The notes under the pieces were generated by a model, which had not been told where the DNA came from, did not search any database, and saw only the letters and a list, made by a program, of their open reading frames with translations. Below are positions 9,455-22,779 of a DNA stretch of 64,000 nucleotides, piece by piece. The position numbers and the translations under genes were made by a program. This DNA is from Lysobacter_K sp043738095 (lineage in GTDB: Bacteria; Pseudomonadota; Gammaproteobacteria; Xanthomonadales; Xanthomonadaceae). Within the stretch, counting starts at the first letter, position 1, and every line of letters starts with the position of its first letter. The stretch lies in assembly GCA_043738095.1 (NCBI GenBank), contig JAYSZI010000044.1, positions 29,200 to 93,199 of the forward strand, in the 5' to 3' direction.

Positions 9455-9903
9455 ACGCAGCTGTAAACGCCATCCGTATCATCCTGCTGGCCGAGGACAG
9501 CGCCGCCGATGCGGAGATGACCATCGACGCGTTACGCGAGGCCAACTTGCTCAACCCGATCGTGCACGTCGAAGACGGCGTCGAGGCGATGGATTACTTG
9601 CTGTACCGCGGCCGGTTCGCCGACCGTGACAAGGGCGATCCGGTGGTGTTGCTGCTCGACATCAAGATGCCGCGCATGGATGGTTTGGAGGTGCTTAAAG
9701 CGCTGCGCGCGGATAACAACCTGCGCCGTCTGCCGGTGGTGATCCTGTCGTCCTCGGGCGAGGAATCCGACCTCGCGCGCGGCTGGGATTTGGGCGTGAA
9801 CGCCTACGTGGTTAAGCCGGTGGGAGCGGAGCAGTTTTTCGAAGCGGTCAAGGCGCTCGGCAAGTTCTGGGGCGTGTTCAACGAGGGGCCGCAGCCCGAA
9901 TGA
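9451..9903 (+). CDS. Single-domain response regulator (Rcp1-like)
   Basis: A 150-residue protein that is a receiver domain only, with no DNA-binding or enzymatic output. The acidic pocket is AEDS near residue 15, the phospho-accepting aspartate is D70 in LLLDIKMPRMDG, and the conserved lysine is K122 in VVKP. The insertion after the second helix (DYLLYRGRFADRDKGDP) is typical of Rcp1-type regulators that pair with phytochrome-like kinases. It overlaps the kinase gene by 4 bp and the next receiver by 4 bp, so it very probably takes phosphate from that kinase. Confidence 0.93.
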   Translation: MNAAVNAIRIILLAEDSAADAEMTIDALREANLLNPIVHVEDGVEAMDYLLYRGRFADRDKGDPVVLLLDIKMPRMDGLEVLKALRADNNLRRLPVVILSSSGEESDLARGWDLGVNAYVVKPVGAEQFFEAVKALGKFWGVFNEGPQPE

Positions 9904-10319
9904 TGAATGACCCCCTCGCCTATCCGACGTCCGAGCACGACGATAGCGGACTGTCGCCGTGGCGGATTCTGGTCGTAGAGGACTCCGCGGATGACGCCGA
10001 ACTGGTCCGGCTGGAACTCGCACAGTCCGGCATGACGTTCGAGTCGCGGTGGGTCGACAGCGAACTGCAGCTGCTGCAGGCGCTGGCGACGTTCACGCCT
10101 CAGTTGGTGCTGTCGGACGTGAACATGCCCGGCTTTTCCGGCGCCCGTGCCTTTGAGTTGGTGCATGAGCACGCGGCTGGGGTGCGCTTCGTGTTTCTCA
10201 GCGGCGCGCCGCTGCGCGACGAGATGGCGCTGCAGATCGGCCCCGCGCCGGATGCGTGGCTGCTCAAGGATGACCTCGCGAAGCTGCCAGCGCTGGTGCG
10301 GACTTTGCTCAGCGCGTAG
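9900..10319 (+). CDS. Second single-domain response regulator
   Basis: A 139-residue receiver domain, overlapping the preceding receiver by 4 bp. The acidic pair is in VVEDSADD, the phospho-acceptor is D73 in LSDVNMPGFSG, and the switch lysine appears in LLKDD instead of the usual KP. The divergence at that position and the lack of an output domain suggest a phosphate sink, a relay partner or a protein-interaction output. It ends the three-gene operon. Confidence 0.9.
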   Translation: MMNDPLAYPTSEHDDSGLSPWRILVVEDSADDAELVRLELAQSGMTFESRWVDSELQLLQALATFTPQLVLSDVNMPGFSGARAFELVHEHAAGVRFVFLSGAPLRDEMALQIGPAPDAWLLKDDLAKLPALVRTLLSA

Positions 10320-10537
10320 GAGGACGGCAGCGGACGCTGGCTGTCTCTGAATAGCGGAGCTTCTTCTACTAGCCGCGTTTCGTCGTTCGAGCACCGGAAC
10401 CCAGCGCCTTGGCTCGCCCAGGTTCCGGTCATCCGCTTTCACAGTGATGGCGGCATAAGGGCTGTTGAGGGGATTTGCCGCGCGCATCACCACCTCCCGT
10501 TAACGCTCACCGGCCCGTCCGCCGGGATACTGCGTCC

Positions 10538-15269
<4,732 letters not shown>

Positions 15270-15292
<23 letters not shown>

Positions 15293-16322
15293 CCGGCAGC
15301 ACGATCCCACTGATGTAGGACGAGCACACCGGCGCGGCCAGAAACACATATGCAGGCGAAATCTCCTCGGGCTGCGCGGGCCGGCCCATGTCGCTGCTGG
15401 CGCCGAATTCCGCGACCTTGTCTGCGGGCTTGTCGGCCGGATTGAGCGGCGTCCACACCGGTCCCGGCGCGACCGCGTTGACGCGGATTCCGCGCTCGAG
15501 CAGGTTGCTCGCGAGCGACAAGGTGAACGCATGGATCGCGCCTTTGGTTGCCGCATAGTCGAGCAGGTGCTTGCTGCCGAGCAGGCCGGTTTCGGAACCA
15601 GAATTGATGATCGAGCCGCCGCGCGGCAGAAACGGCAGCGCCGCGCGCGCCATATGGAAATAGCCGGCGATATTGGTTTGCAGGGTTTCCTGCAGGTGCT
15701 CGTCGGTGAGGTCTTCCAGCGCTTCACTGTGCAACTGGAACGCGGCGTTGTTGACCAATATGTCGAGCTTGCCTAACTCCTTGACCGTCTTCCTGACTGC
15801 GCGGTCGCAGAACGCCGAGTCGCGGACGTCACCGACGATAGCGATGCAGCGGCGCCCTTCGTTTTCCACGTGCAGCCTGGTCGCGCGCGCGTCCTTGTGT
15901 TCGTTGAGGTAGAGGATCGCGATGTCGGCGCCTTCGCGCGCGAACAACACCGCGACCGCGCGGCCGATGCCGCTGTCGCCGCCGGTGATGATCGCGACCA
16001 TGCCGGCGAGCTTGCCGCTGCCCTTGTAGTCGGGCGCAAGAAAACGTGGGGCGGGCACCAGCTCGTGCTCGTTGCCGGGTTTCTTCAGATGCTGCGCCGG
16101 CAGCGGATTCTGCGGCTGCTTGCGTGCGCCGGCCTGCACGGGCGGCTTCGGGGCTTGCTTCTTGCTCTTGGCTGCAGACTTCTTCGATGCGGCCTTCTTC
16201 GCGGGTTTTTTGCCCTTGTCGCTGGCATCGACGCGGCGCTGGATCGTACGCTGGCGCGCGACGGTCGACTCGGCGTTGTCTTCGTCACGCGCGGGCGCGC
16301 TCGGTCGTTTGCTGCTCGCCAT
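15270..16322 (-). CDS. SDR-family NAD(P)-dependent oxidoreductase with lysine-rich N-terminal tail
   Basis: A 350-residue protein. Residues about 1-75 are a basic, Lys/Ala/Pro-rich tail (PAKKAASKKSAAKSKK) resembling histone H1-like bacterial proteins. Residues 95-350 are a classical short-chain dehydrogenase of the YghA/glucose-dehydrogenase group: cofactor motif TGGDSGIGRA, NNAA, an active-site Ser in INSGSETG, and YAATK with the catalytic Tyr and Lys. The substrate cannot be read from sequence. A good ribosome binding site (GGAGG) precedes the start. The C-terminal 23 bp overlap lhr in convergent orientation. The tail may bind nucleic acid or be a disordered extension. Confidence 0.92.
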
Positions 16323-16433
16323 GGGGGCCTCCGCATCACGCAGGTGGTGGCGGTCAACGCCTATCGCGTCGCGCCGGTGCGGCCTGACGATAGCCAGTGC
16401 CCGCGTTCACGTCGCGTGACCGCAAGACCAGGC

Positions 16434-16464
16434 AAATAAAACGCCCCAGCGCGAACTGGGGCGT
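16434..16464 (-). terminator. Rho-independent terminator after the malic enzyme gene
   Basis: A perfect 9-bp stem ACGCCCCAG/CTGGGGCGT with a 6-nt loop is followed on the minus strand by TTTATTT. It lies about 35 bp past the maeB stop codon. Confidence 0.88.
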
Positions 16465-16499
16465 CGAAGGAGCGTTGTCAGTAGAGCGAAGTCGGCGCG

Positions 16500-18797
16500 C
16501 TACTTGCCCTCCCGCGCCGCCTCGCGCGCCTGCCGGATCTGGGCATCGACCGCCGCGATCGCGGTCATGTTGACCACGCGGCGCGGGGTCGACGCCGGCG
16601 TCAGGATATGCGCGGGCTTATCCAGGCCCATCAGGATCGGACCGATCGCGACGCCGTCGGTCATTACCCGGATCATGTTGTAGGTGATGTTGGCCGCGTC
16701 GAGGTTCGGCATCACGAACAGGTTCGCGCGGCCCTTGAGCGTGGTGTTCGGAAAGATGCGGTGGCGCAGCTCATCGTCCCAGGCGGTGTCGGCCATCATC
16801 TCGCCGTCGACTTCGAGCTTGGGCATGCGCGCCTTGAGGATCTCGCGTACCTGCCGCATCTTCGCCGCCGAGGCGTCGTTGTGGCTGCCGAAGTTGGAGT
16901 GCGACAGCAGTGCGACCTTCGGCTCGACGCCGAACAGCTTCAATCGGTACGACGCCTGCAGCGTGGCCTGCGCGATCTGCTCCGCGCTCGGGTCGAGCTG
17001 GACGTGGGTGTCGAGGAAGAACCACGCACCCTGGTCGTTGATCACGCCGGTCATCGCCGCCGTGCCGGACACGCCTTTATCGAAGTCGAACACGCTGCGC
17101 AGGTAGCCGAGCTTCTTGTGGAAGCGCCCGACCAGGCCGCAGATCATCGCGTCGGCTTCGCCACGCTCGATCATCAACGCCGCGATCAGCGTCGGCCGTG
17201 AGCGCAGCAGGTTCTTGGCCGCGGCCGGGGTCACGCCGCGGCGCTCGGTCAGCGCGTGGTACTGCTGCCAGTAATCGTTGAAGCGCGGGTCGTCGTTGAT
17301 GTTGGTCAGCTCGAAATCGGTGCCGGCGCGCATGCGCAAGCCGAGCCGATCGATACGGGCCTGGATCACGTCGGGTCGGCCGATCAGGATCGGCAGGGCC
17401 AGGCCCTCGTCGATCACGGTCTGCACCGCGCGCAGCACGGTTTCCTCCTCGGCTTCGGCGTAGACCACGCGCTGGCGGTCGGCGCGGGCACGGTCGTATA
17501 CCGGCTTCATCAGCAGCCCGGTGCGATAGATGAACTGGCCGAGTTTCTCCAGGTACGCCGGCATGTCGGTGATCGGGCGCGCGGCGATGCCCGAATCCAT
17601 CGCCGCCTTGGCCACGGCCGGCGCAAGCATCACCAGCAGGCGCGGATCGAACGGGCGAGGAATCAGGTACTCGGGGCCAAACGTAGGGATCTCGTTGCCG
17701 TAGGCGCTGGCGAGGTCGCCGGCCTCCATGCGCGCGAGCTGCGCGATCGCGCGCACACAGGCGAGCTTCATCGCTTCGTTGATCTCGCTCGCGCCGACAT
17801 CGAGCGCGCCGCGGAAGATGTAAGGGAAACACAGGGCGTTGTTGACCTGATTCGGGTAGTCCGAGCGGCCGGTGGCGATGATGCAATCGGGGCGCACCGC
17901 CTTCGCGTCCTCGGGCAGGATCTCCGGGTACGGATTGGCCAGCGCGAGGATGATCGGCTTGGCCGCCATCGTCGCGACCATCTCGGGCTTGAGCACGCCG
18001 CCCGCCGACAGACCGAGGAAAACGTCGGCGCCATCGCAGATATCGGCGAGCGTGCGCTTGTCGGTGTCGCGCGCGTAACGCGCCTTGTCCGGGTCGAGGT
18101 TGGGGCGGCCGGTGTAGAGCACGCCGTCGCGGTCGACCGCGAGGATGTTCTGCGGCTTCATGCCCAGCGCGACCAGCATGTCGAGGCAGGCGATACCCGC
18201 CGCGCCGGCGCCGGACGTCGCGAGCTTCACGTCTTCGATCTTCTTGCCGACGATCTCGAGCGCGTTGAAGATCGCCGCGCCGACGATGATCGCGGTGCCG
18301 TGTTGGTCGTCGTGGAACACCGGGATGTTCATGCGCTCGCGCAACTTGCGCTCGACGATGAAGCATTCGGGCGCCTTGATGTCTTCAAGATTGATGCCGC
18401 CGAACGTCGGCTCCATCGCCGCGATGATGTCGACCAGCTTGTCGGGGTCGCGCTCGTTGAGTTCGATGTCGAACACGTCGATGCCGGCGAACTTCTGGAA
18501 CAAGATGCCCTTGCCTTCCATGACGGGCTTGCCTGCCAACGGCCCGATGTCGCCCAGGCCGAGCACCGCCGTTCCATTCGTGATCACCGCGACCAGATTG
18601 CCGCGCGCGGTGAGCTCGCTGGCGGCGTTCGGGTCGGCGACGATCGCCTCACAGGCATAGGCCACGCCGGGCGAGTACGCGAGCGCGAGGTCGCGCTGGG
18701 TCACCATCGGTTTGGTCGGCACGACCTTGATCTTGCCGAACGGACTGGCGCGGTGGTACTCGAGCGCGGCTTGTTTTAGATCGTCGTGATCGGACAT
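16500..18797 (-). CDS. maeB: NADP-dependent malic enzyme with phosphotransacetylase-like domain
   Basis: A 765-residue protein of the MaeB type. It oxidatively decarboxylates malate to pyruvate with NADP+, supplying NADPH and anaplerotic pyruvate that aceE can use. Residues about 1-430 are the malic enzyme: YSPGVAYACE, a GTAVLGLGDIG nucleotide-binding segment, FHDDQHGTA with metal-binding acidic residues, and a GAGAAGIACL Rossmann motif. Residues about 430-765 are the phosphate acetyltransferase-like domain, generally regulatory in this family. Length and domain order are normal. It is monocistronic, with a terminator close downstream. Confidence 0.97.
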   Translation of the reverse strand: MSDHDDLKQAALEYHRASPFGKIKVVPTKPMVTQRDLALAYSPGVAYACEAIVADPNAASELTARGNLVAVITNGTAVLGLGDIGPLAGKPVMEGKGILFQKFAGIDVFDIELNERDPDKLVDIIAAMEPTFGGINLEDIKAPECFIVERKLRERMNIPVFHDDQHGTAIIVGAAIFNALEIVGKKIEDVKLATSGAGAAGIACLDMLVALGMKPQNILAVDRDGVLYTGRPNLDPDKARYARDTDKRTLADICDGADVFLGLSAGGVLKPEMVATMAAKPIILALANPYPEILPEDAKAVRPDCIIATGRSDYPNQVNNALCFPYIFRGALDVGASEINEAMKLACVRAIAQLARMEAGDLASAYGNEIPTFGPEYLIPRPFDPRLLVMLAPAVAKAAMDSGIAARPITDMPAYLEKLGQFIYRTGLLMKPVYDRARADRQRVVYAEAEEETVLRAVQTVIDEGLALPILIGRPDVIQARIDRLGLRMRAGTDFELTNINDDPRFNDYWQQYHALTERRGVTPAAAKNLLRSRPTLIAALMIERGEADAMICGLVGRFHKKLGYLRSVFDFDKGVSGTAAMTGVINDQGAWFFLDTHVQLDPSAEQIAQATLQASYRLKLFGVEPKVALLSHSNFGSHNDASAAKMRQVREILKARMPKLEVDGEMMADTAWDDELRHRIFPNTTLKGRANLFVMPNLDAANITYNMIRVMTDGVAIGPILMGLDKPAHILTPASTPRRVVNMTAIAAVDAQIRQAREAAREGK

Positions 18798-19044
18798 CGG
18801 ACCGGGGCGCAGCAGGGGGAGTTCGATTCTAGCGGCAGCGTGGGAATCGGCAACGACGGGCAGGTGCGCGGAGCGCGGGCGGTGCTGACGGTGTTACTTG
18901 GCCGATGCTGGCGCTCGGCCCGCGCTGGCCGGTGGAGCCCAGCTCCACTCGGCCCAGGGGTCGCCCGGGGACGGACGGTCCACAGTCGATCAAGACTCTG
19001 CTCTTCGAAGCGGGGCCTTGCGGATTCCCCGCGAGTGAGCCGCC

Positions 19045-20319
19045 CTAGATATCCAGAAATCCGTCCGTCTGCGCAATCGCATCCAAGCGGATGCGGTTGG
19101 CGAACAGCGAAAACGCGAGCATCCCGGCCAAACCGTTCGCGCGCGCGATCCACGGCGGGCTCCAGCGCGCGGGCAGCAACACCCCCGCCGCGAACAACGG
19201 CTCGAAACGCTGCACGTCGGCCAGGGTCATCTTTCCCGAGAACAGCCAGCGGCACAGGTGCAGCTTCCGCTGGCGCAACGCCCAGCGGAAGAACGTGTGC
19301 ACGCCGACGAGGCCGCGCAGGTACACGGTGTCCTTGGTGAACGCGGCGCCGCCTGAGGTCGGCACGCCGCGGAACACGCGCTGGGCCGAGGAGAAGCTGT
19401 CTTCGGGGGTCTGCCCGGCGGCGAGGAAGTAGCGGAACACCTCGATGAAGTCGGCGCCCTCGAGTGCCATGGCCACTGCCTCGATGCGCAGGCTCAGGCG
19501 TTTCATGCGACCGATGTCGATGCTGCCGGTGATCTGCTCAGCGAAGGTCGCCAGCCCCTCCTGGGTCGCGGTGGTGCGGGGCGAGGCCATCGCCAGGCTC
19601 GGCAGCACCGGTTGCTCGCGGCCATTGAGGGCCGTCAGCGAATGCACGAACGCCTCGTGCTGCAGGAGCTGATGGCGATCGTAATCACTGAACGCCGCGC
19701 CGCTGCGCAGGCGGATCCGGGTCGCGCCGGCGGCGGCCTTGGCGATCAGGTCGGGGTCGAGCACCACCTCGATCACGCGGCGGTCAAAGTAGTCGTCGAG
19801 ATCGCTCTGCAGTTGCAGACGCAATACGGTGGCCGAGACCGCGACCCGTTCGGCCGGCGACAGCAACTCGTGGTCGAGCTCATTGGCGATCGAAATGAAG
19901 TGCCGTGCCGCTTCGCGCGTGCTTGGACCGTCGCCCGGCAATGCTTCATCGGGGGTGCCGTACAGGCGGATCGAATGCTCGGTGACCGCCGGGGTGCCGA
20001 GCACCTCGCACAGCTCGGCGGCGATCGACCAGCTGCGTGCGGACTCGATCAGGTACTGGCCCAGCGGGTGTTGCGCGTCGGCTTCGTCGGCGATGGCGGC
20101 CAGCTCGCGCCGCGCTCCGGTGAAATCCAGCTGCGGGTAGACGATCTGTGGCAGCGTGGCGACGCCGCGCGCGTAGTCGGCGAGGAACTGGACCTCGCTC
20201 CCGGCTGGCCAGCTCGCCAACGTCAGCAGCTTGATGTCGCGCGCGGCGTGGACCATGCGCGCATCGAGCGCCGCGTGGTGGGCGATCTCAGGGTCGGGGT
20301 GGGTCTTGGTGGGTGGCAT
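19045..20319 (-). CDS. QEGLA-motif (DUF1704) protein, MATCAP-like putative zinc metallopeptidase
   Basis: A 424-residue cytosolic protein without a signal peptide, often labelled 'flavohemoglobin expression-modulating QEGLA motif protein'. The central sequence has H221-E222-x3-H226 (QHEAFVHSL) and E254 in QEGLA. This is the zinc-binding arrangement of the family that includes the eukaryotic tubulin tyrosine carboxypeptidases MATCAP1/2. All three predicted metal ligands are present, so a peptidase activity is plausible; the bacterial substrate is unknown. The maeB start is 247 bp downstream on the same strand and no gene lies between. Family assignment is firm, function is inference. Confidence 0.85.
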   Translation of the reverse strand: MPPTKTHPDPEIAHHAALDARMVHAARDIKLLTLASWPAGSEVQFLADYARGVATLPQIVYPQLDFTGARRELAAIADEADAQHPLGQYLIESARSWSIAAELCEVLGTPAVTEHSIRLYGTPDEALPGDGPSTREAARHFISIANELDHELLSPAERVAVSATVLRLQLQSDLDDYFDRRVIEVVLDPDLIAKAAAGATRIRLRSGAAFSDYDRHQLLQHEAFVHSLTALNGREQPVLPSLAMASPRTTATQEGLATFAEQITGSIDIGRMKRLSLRIEAVAMALEGADFIEVFRYFLAAGQTPEDSFSSAQRVFRGVPTSGGAAFTKDTVYLRGLVGVHTFFRWALRQRKLHLCRWLFSGKMTLADVQRFEPLFAAGVLLPARWSPPWIARANGLAGMLAFSLFANRIRLDAIAQTDGFLDI

Positions 20320-20401
20320 CAGGGACGGTTATCGCCTGAAACTGGCAAGGCCGCAACGCGGCGTCGGCTCGCCTGCGTCGCCGACCGCCTGCGGGGGGCG
20401 C

Positions 20402-20773
20402 TCATGCCGGACGCAACTGCTCGGCAAGCGACCGCGTCTGGTCGGTGGTGACGTCGCCGGTGTGGAGCGTTGATTTGCGTTCGATCAGCATGAGCAGGCA
20501 CTCGTGCTCAGCGACGGGGTGGTGGCGCACGTCCTTGGGGACGACGAACATTTCGCCTTCGTCGAGCTCGACCGCCCCACTGTCCATTTCGATGCGCAGG
20601 TGGCCTTTGAGCACCAGAAACAGTTCGTCTTCGTGTTCGTGGCTGTGCCAAGTCAAGGAGCCTTGGACCTTGGCAACCTTGATGTAGGCGTCGTCGACTT
20701 CGGCGATCACGCGCGGCGACCAGAGTTCGGTCAGCGAGCTCGCGATTTTTCCGGGGGACACGACGTCGGCCAT
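20402..20773 (-). CDS. Small cupin-domain protein
   Basis: A 123-residue single cupin barrel. Motif 1 is WHSHEHEDELFLVLKGH with three His and one Glu as metal ligands, and motif 2 is FVVPKDVRHHP. Such proteins bind a metal and act as small-molecule isomerases, oxygenases or sensors; nothing here fixes the substrate. A strong AGGAG site precedes the ATG. It reads toward the QEGLA gene, 82 bp away. Confidence 0.88.
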   Translation of the reverse strand: MADVVSPGKIASSLTELWSPRVIAEVDDAYIKVAKVQGSLTWHSHEHEDELFLVLKGHLRIEMDSGAVELDEGEMFVVPKDVRHHPVAEHECLLMLIERKSTLHTGDVTTDQTRSLAEQLRPA

Positions 20774-20797
20774 GGGAACTCCTGCGTGTGGATCGGA

Positions 20798-21238
20798 TCA
20801 GATCGAGGCCGGCGCGCGTGGGCGCATCGCGATGCCGGCGGCGAGGCAGAAGCACACCGCGGTGATGACACCAAAGCCCGCGCCGATGGCCACGTAAATC
20901 AGACTCTGCGACCACGAAGCGCCCTCGGCCGCCGCAATGGCGGTCAACGGCACGGCCCCGATCAACGCCGCCCCTGTGCACAGACGCGCGGCGGTCAGGC
21001 GGCCGTTACGGCGCAACAGCAGGATCAGCGGCAGGCCGATAGCGCAGGTCATCGCGTAGCTGATCGCCAGGCCAAAGAACAACACGATGCCGATGGCCAG
21101 CGCGAAGTCGCCCGTGTCTTTCAAGCCTTCGAAAATCGCATGGCCCACTGCAATCACGAACAGCACGAACGCATGGGCCAGCGGTGGCGCCAGCAACACG
21201 CCGAGCCATAGGGGGCGCTGGTGCGACGGCAAGGTCAC
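20798..21238 (-). CDS. Small membrane protein of unknown function
   Basis: A 146-residue hydrophobic protein with about four predicted membrane helices (near 11-33, 46-76, 84-104 and 112-138), starting with GTG. I do not recognise the family. It lies 24 bp upstream of the cupin gene on the same strand, so the two may be co-transcribed. No catalytic motif is visible. Confidence 0.65.
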   Translation of the reverse strand: MTLPSHQRPLWLGVLLAPPLAHAFVLFVIAVGHAIFEGLKDTGDFALAIGIVLFFGLAISYAMTCAIGLPLILLLRRNGRLTAARLCTGAALIGAVPLTAIAAAEGASWSQSLIYVAIGAGFGVITAVCFCLAAGIAMRPRAPASI

Positions 21239-21389
21239 TGCGCAAGCGCTCGAATAATGGCGGGAGCGCAGCGAAGCGGAGCCACTGGTCGTCCGTGGCG
21301 AGGCACAAATGCGCGCCTGCGTCGGCGCGGTATCGGCCGTGATGGCCCAGACGCCGCGCGCCTGTGCGTCCAGGATTTCCCCATCGCCC

Positions 21390-22541
21390 TCACTGCTTGC
21401 CGTACTTGTCGTCCAGCCGCTTGTTGAACACCTTGCCCGGCACCTTGGCCACCGCGTCTTCGGCGCGGCGCCCGGCGAGCTTGCTCGCGGCGCCGGCGAC
21501 TTCGCCGCTGAGCTTTAGATAGCTCGCGAAGCGCTGCGGGTCGAGCTTGCCGGCCTCGATCGCGGTGCGCACCGCGCAGCCGGGTTCGCGGTCGTGCGAA
21601 CAATCGCGGAACTTGCACTGCGCGGCGATCGCCTCGACGTCGCTGAAATTCTCGGCGACGACTTCCTCACCGGTCGGCTTGAGCTCGCGCATGCCGGGGG
21701 TGTCGATCAGGCAGGCGCCGGTTGGCAGCGGGATCAGGGCGCGGTGGGTGGTGGTGTGGCGGCCACGCGAGTCGGTCTCGCGCACCTCGCCGGTCTTCAT
21801 GCGCTCGAAGCCCATCAGGCTGTTGGTCAACGTCGACTTGCCTGCCCCAGATGAGCCCACCAGCACCACGGTGTGGCCTGGCTGCAGCCACGGGTGCAGC
21901 GCGGCGACGCTGTCTGGGTCCTTGGCGTTGATCGCGCGCACGGCGAAACCGGCCGCGCCGAGTTCCAGCACCGCCGCGACCGCGCCGGGCACCAGCTCAT
22001 CGCCGACCTGCGCGGCCTGGTCGGCCTTGGTCAGCACCACCACGGGTTCGGCGCCGCCACCACGCACGAGCATCAGGTAACGCTCGATCCGGCGCGGGTT
22101 GAAATCCGCGTCCAGCCCGCAGACCACGAACACGGTGTCGATGTTGGCCGCGATCAGCTGCTGTTTGTAGTGCTCGCCGGCGGCGCCGCGCTTGATCGCG
22201 CTGCGCCGCGGTAGCAGCAACACGATCTTGCCCTTGGACCGGACCGCGTCGGGCTGGCTGCCGTCGAGCACGCTGCCTTCGATCAACACCCAGTCGCCGA
22301 CCGCGGGCCGCTGCTCGGGCGGGAAGCGCGCGCGTTGCCACTCGGGCAGCGATTCCACCCGGAAGCCGGTTTCCAAGCTGTCGGCGACCACGTAGCCGCT
22401 GCGGTGCTGCTCGACCACGCGTGCCGGCCGCGCCTGCGGGTGCTCGGCCAGCAGTTCGCGCCAAGCCGGAACGTGCGGCAGGGTTTCGTCGTCGGTTATT
22501 GGCCAGCCGATGGCCTGCAGCGCAGCGAGTTCGGGGGTCAA
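21390..22541 (-). CDS. rsgA: Ribosome small-subunit biogenesis GTPase RsgA
   Basis: RsgA binds the maturing 30S subunit and couples GTP hydrolysis to its checkpoint release. The circularly permuted GTPase order is visible: an N-terminal OB domain (RVVEQHRSGYVVA), then TKAD (G4), GSSGAGKST (G1) and DTPGM (G3), followed by the Zn knuckle CKFRDCSHDREPGC. The C-terminus is basic. The frame extends to 22799, but that would overlap the divergent aminotransferase start and add about 86 residues unlike the family. I therefore place the start at TTG 22541, immediately before TPELAALQAIGW; no strong ribosome binding site decides it. Confidence 0.93.
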   Translation of the reverse strand: MTPELAALQAIGWPITDDETLPHVPAWRELLAEHPQARPARVVEQHRSGYVVADSLETGFRVESLPEWQRARFPPEQRPAVGDWVLIEGSVLDGSQPDAVRSKGKIVLLLPRRSAIKRGAAGEHYKQQLIAANIDTVFVVCGLDADFNPRRIERYLMLVRGGGAEPVVVLTKADQAAQVGDELVPGAVAAVLELGAAGFAVRAINAKDPDSVAALHPWLQPGHTVVLVGSSGAGKSTLTNSLMGFERMKTGEVRETDSRGRHTTTHRALIPLPTGACLIDTPGMRELKPTGEEVVAENFSDVEAIAAQCKFRDCSHDREPGCAVRTAIEAGKLDPQRFASYLKLSGEVAGAASKLAGRRAEDAVAKVPGKVFNKRLDDKYGKQ

Positions 22542-22779
22542 GGCAATAACCGGAAGGGATGCATGGCCGGATTCTACAGAGCGACGGCAGCGGCTTTGGC
22601 GTCCACCGAGCTGGATCGGGCGACCCAGCGAGGGTCCGCGCCATCGTCGGACGCTAGCCGACCCCTTCGGCCCCAGGTCTGGTCGAGGGGCCGTCGGGGC
22701 GGCAAATACGCCGCCCGTGGTCGAACCAGCGCGATTTTCCGCTAGGCTGGCGGACCGTCCGTCATCCTCGCCGATCCGC

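Noticed and set aside
17256..18779. 507-residue frame antisense to maeB
   Set aside because: Antisense shadow of a well-matched enzyme.
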